Assembly: GCF_000714535.1 (NCBI RefSeq)
Contig: NZ_AUND01000003.1
Span: 1-64,000, forward strand
Length of the DNA: 64,000 nucleotides
Source: Thioclava pacifica DSM 10166
GTDB taxonomy: Bacteria; Pseudomonadota; Alphaproteobacteria; Rhodobacterales; Rhodobacteraceae
Direction: 5' to 3'
Shown here: in pieces, positions 63,900-64,000 of the stretch
Layout of the letters: each line of letters opens with the position of its first letter
Position numbering within the stretch: the first letter of the stretch is position 1
Translations under genes and position numbers: made by a program
The notes under the pieces: generated by a model
What the model was told of the DNA's origin: nothing
The model's input: only the letters and a program-made list of their open reading frames with translations
Database searches by the model: none

Positions 63900-64000
63900 A
63901 TGACCACCGAAGTTACTAAAACTGCCGAGAAGACCCCGGCCGAGACGCCCGAGACCACCACCGGCGGGCACATCTATCAGCCGCTGGCCGATATCGTCGA
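63900..64000 (+). CDS. Second Hsp20-type small heat-shock protein (partial)
   Basis: The gene starts at 63900, 15 bp after the first hsp20, with AGGAGGAG upstream. The visible 33 residues are a flexible Thr/Glu/Pro-rich head followed by GGHIYQPLADIV, the entry strand of an alpha-crystallin domain in the second sHsp class. It runs off the window. The pair probably forms mixed or complementary oligomers. Confidence 0.7.
   Translation, partial: MTTEVTKTAEKTPAETPETTTGGHIYQPLADIV

Overview
The window looks like part of a large conjugative or mobilisable repABC plasmid from an alphaproteobacterium, most likely Rhodobacteraceae (Roseobacter/Paracoccus type). The grounds are high GC, a repA-repB-repC operon, alphaproteobacterial plasmid protein families (DUF932, DUF2493, DUF6878-like, RES/Xre modules) and a VirD2/VirD4/VirC1-like mobilisation block. 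All identifications were made by reading protein sequence; no database search was run.

Layout. 1-7.3 kb: transfer block, mostly minus strand. A VirD4/TraG coupling protein, a MOBP-type relaxase and a MobC-like accessory protein overlap each other. Next comes a hairpin-rich gap (5.0-5.25 kb) that is the best oriT candidate, then a VirC1/ParA-like ATPase with a possible VirC2 partner. 7.4-11 kb: a Fic protein under a palindromic operator and a three-gene RES/Xre operon with a 17-bp inverted-repeat operator. 11-32.4 kb: plasmid housekeeping and counter-defence genes, nearly all minus strand. These are a WGR protein, a DUF2493 protein, a Toprim primase-like protein, a 1464-aa methyltransferase plus Strawberry-notch helicase (DarB-like), a second RES/Xre pair, a run of small conserved plasmid proteins, RadC, DUF932, a Drt2-like reverse transcriptase, SSB and a large ParB-like protein. 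Two families of repeated 5' leader lie directly upstream of several of these genes. 32.4-37.3 kb: repC-repB-repA, a DnaA box, repeats, a serine resolvase and a res-like site.

38.5-47.5 kb: a scar zone and chaperone block. A deletion has joined an ABC ATPase fragment to a DUF4340-like C-terminus. It is followed by groEL-groES and htpG, then a decayed Tn7/Tn5053-like transposon (tniA/tniB), an IS66 remnant and a broken P-type ATPase.

47.5-64 kb: a stress-tolerance island resembling the transmissible locus of stress tolerance (tLST, also called locus of heat resistance). It holds ExoD-like, glutamine amidotransferase, KefB-like antiporter, thioredoxin 2, Clp-fold membrane protease, rhomboid, permease, persulfide-dioxygenase-like, bacterioferritin, NDUFS4-like, a ribosome-hibernation/sigma-like fusion, ClpG/ClpK disaggregase, FtsH, an M48 (HtpX-like) protease and two small heat-shock proteins (the second cut by the window end). 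The likely joint role is protein disaggregation, membrane protein turnover, redox and ion homeostasis and ribosome protection under heat or oxidative stress. Linking it to groESL/htpG on a transferable plasmid would make it a portable proteostasis package.

The most novel points are the repeated structured leaders, the possible Drt2 defence locus and its non-coding region, the HPF/sigma fusion, the unknown third gene of the RES/Xre operon, and the extended gene content of the tLST-like island.
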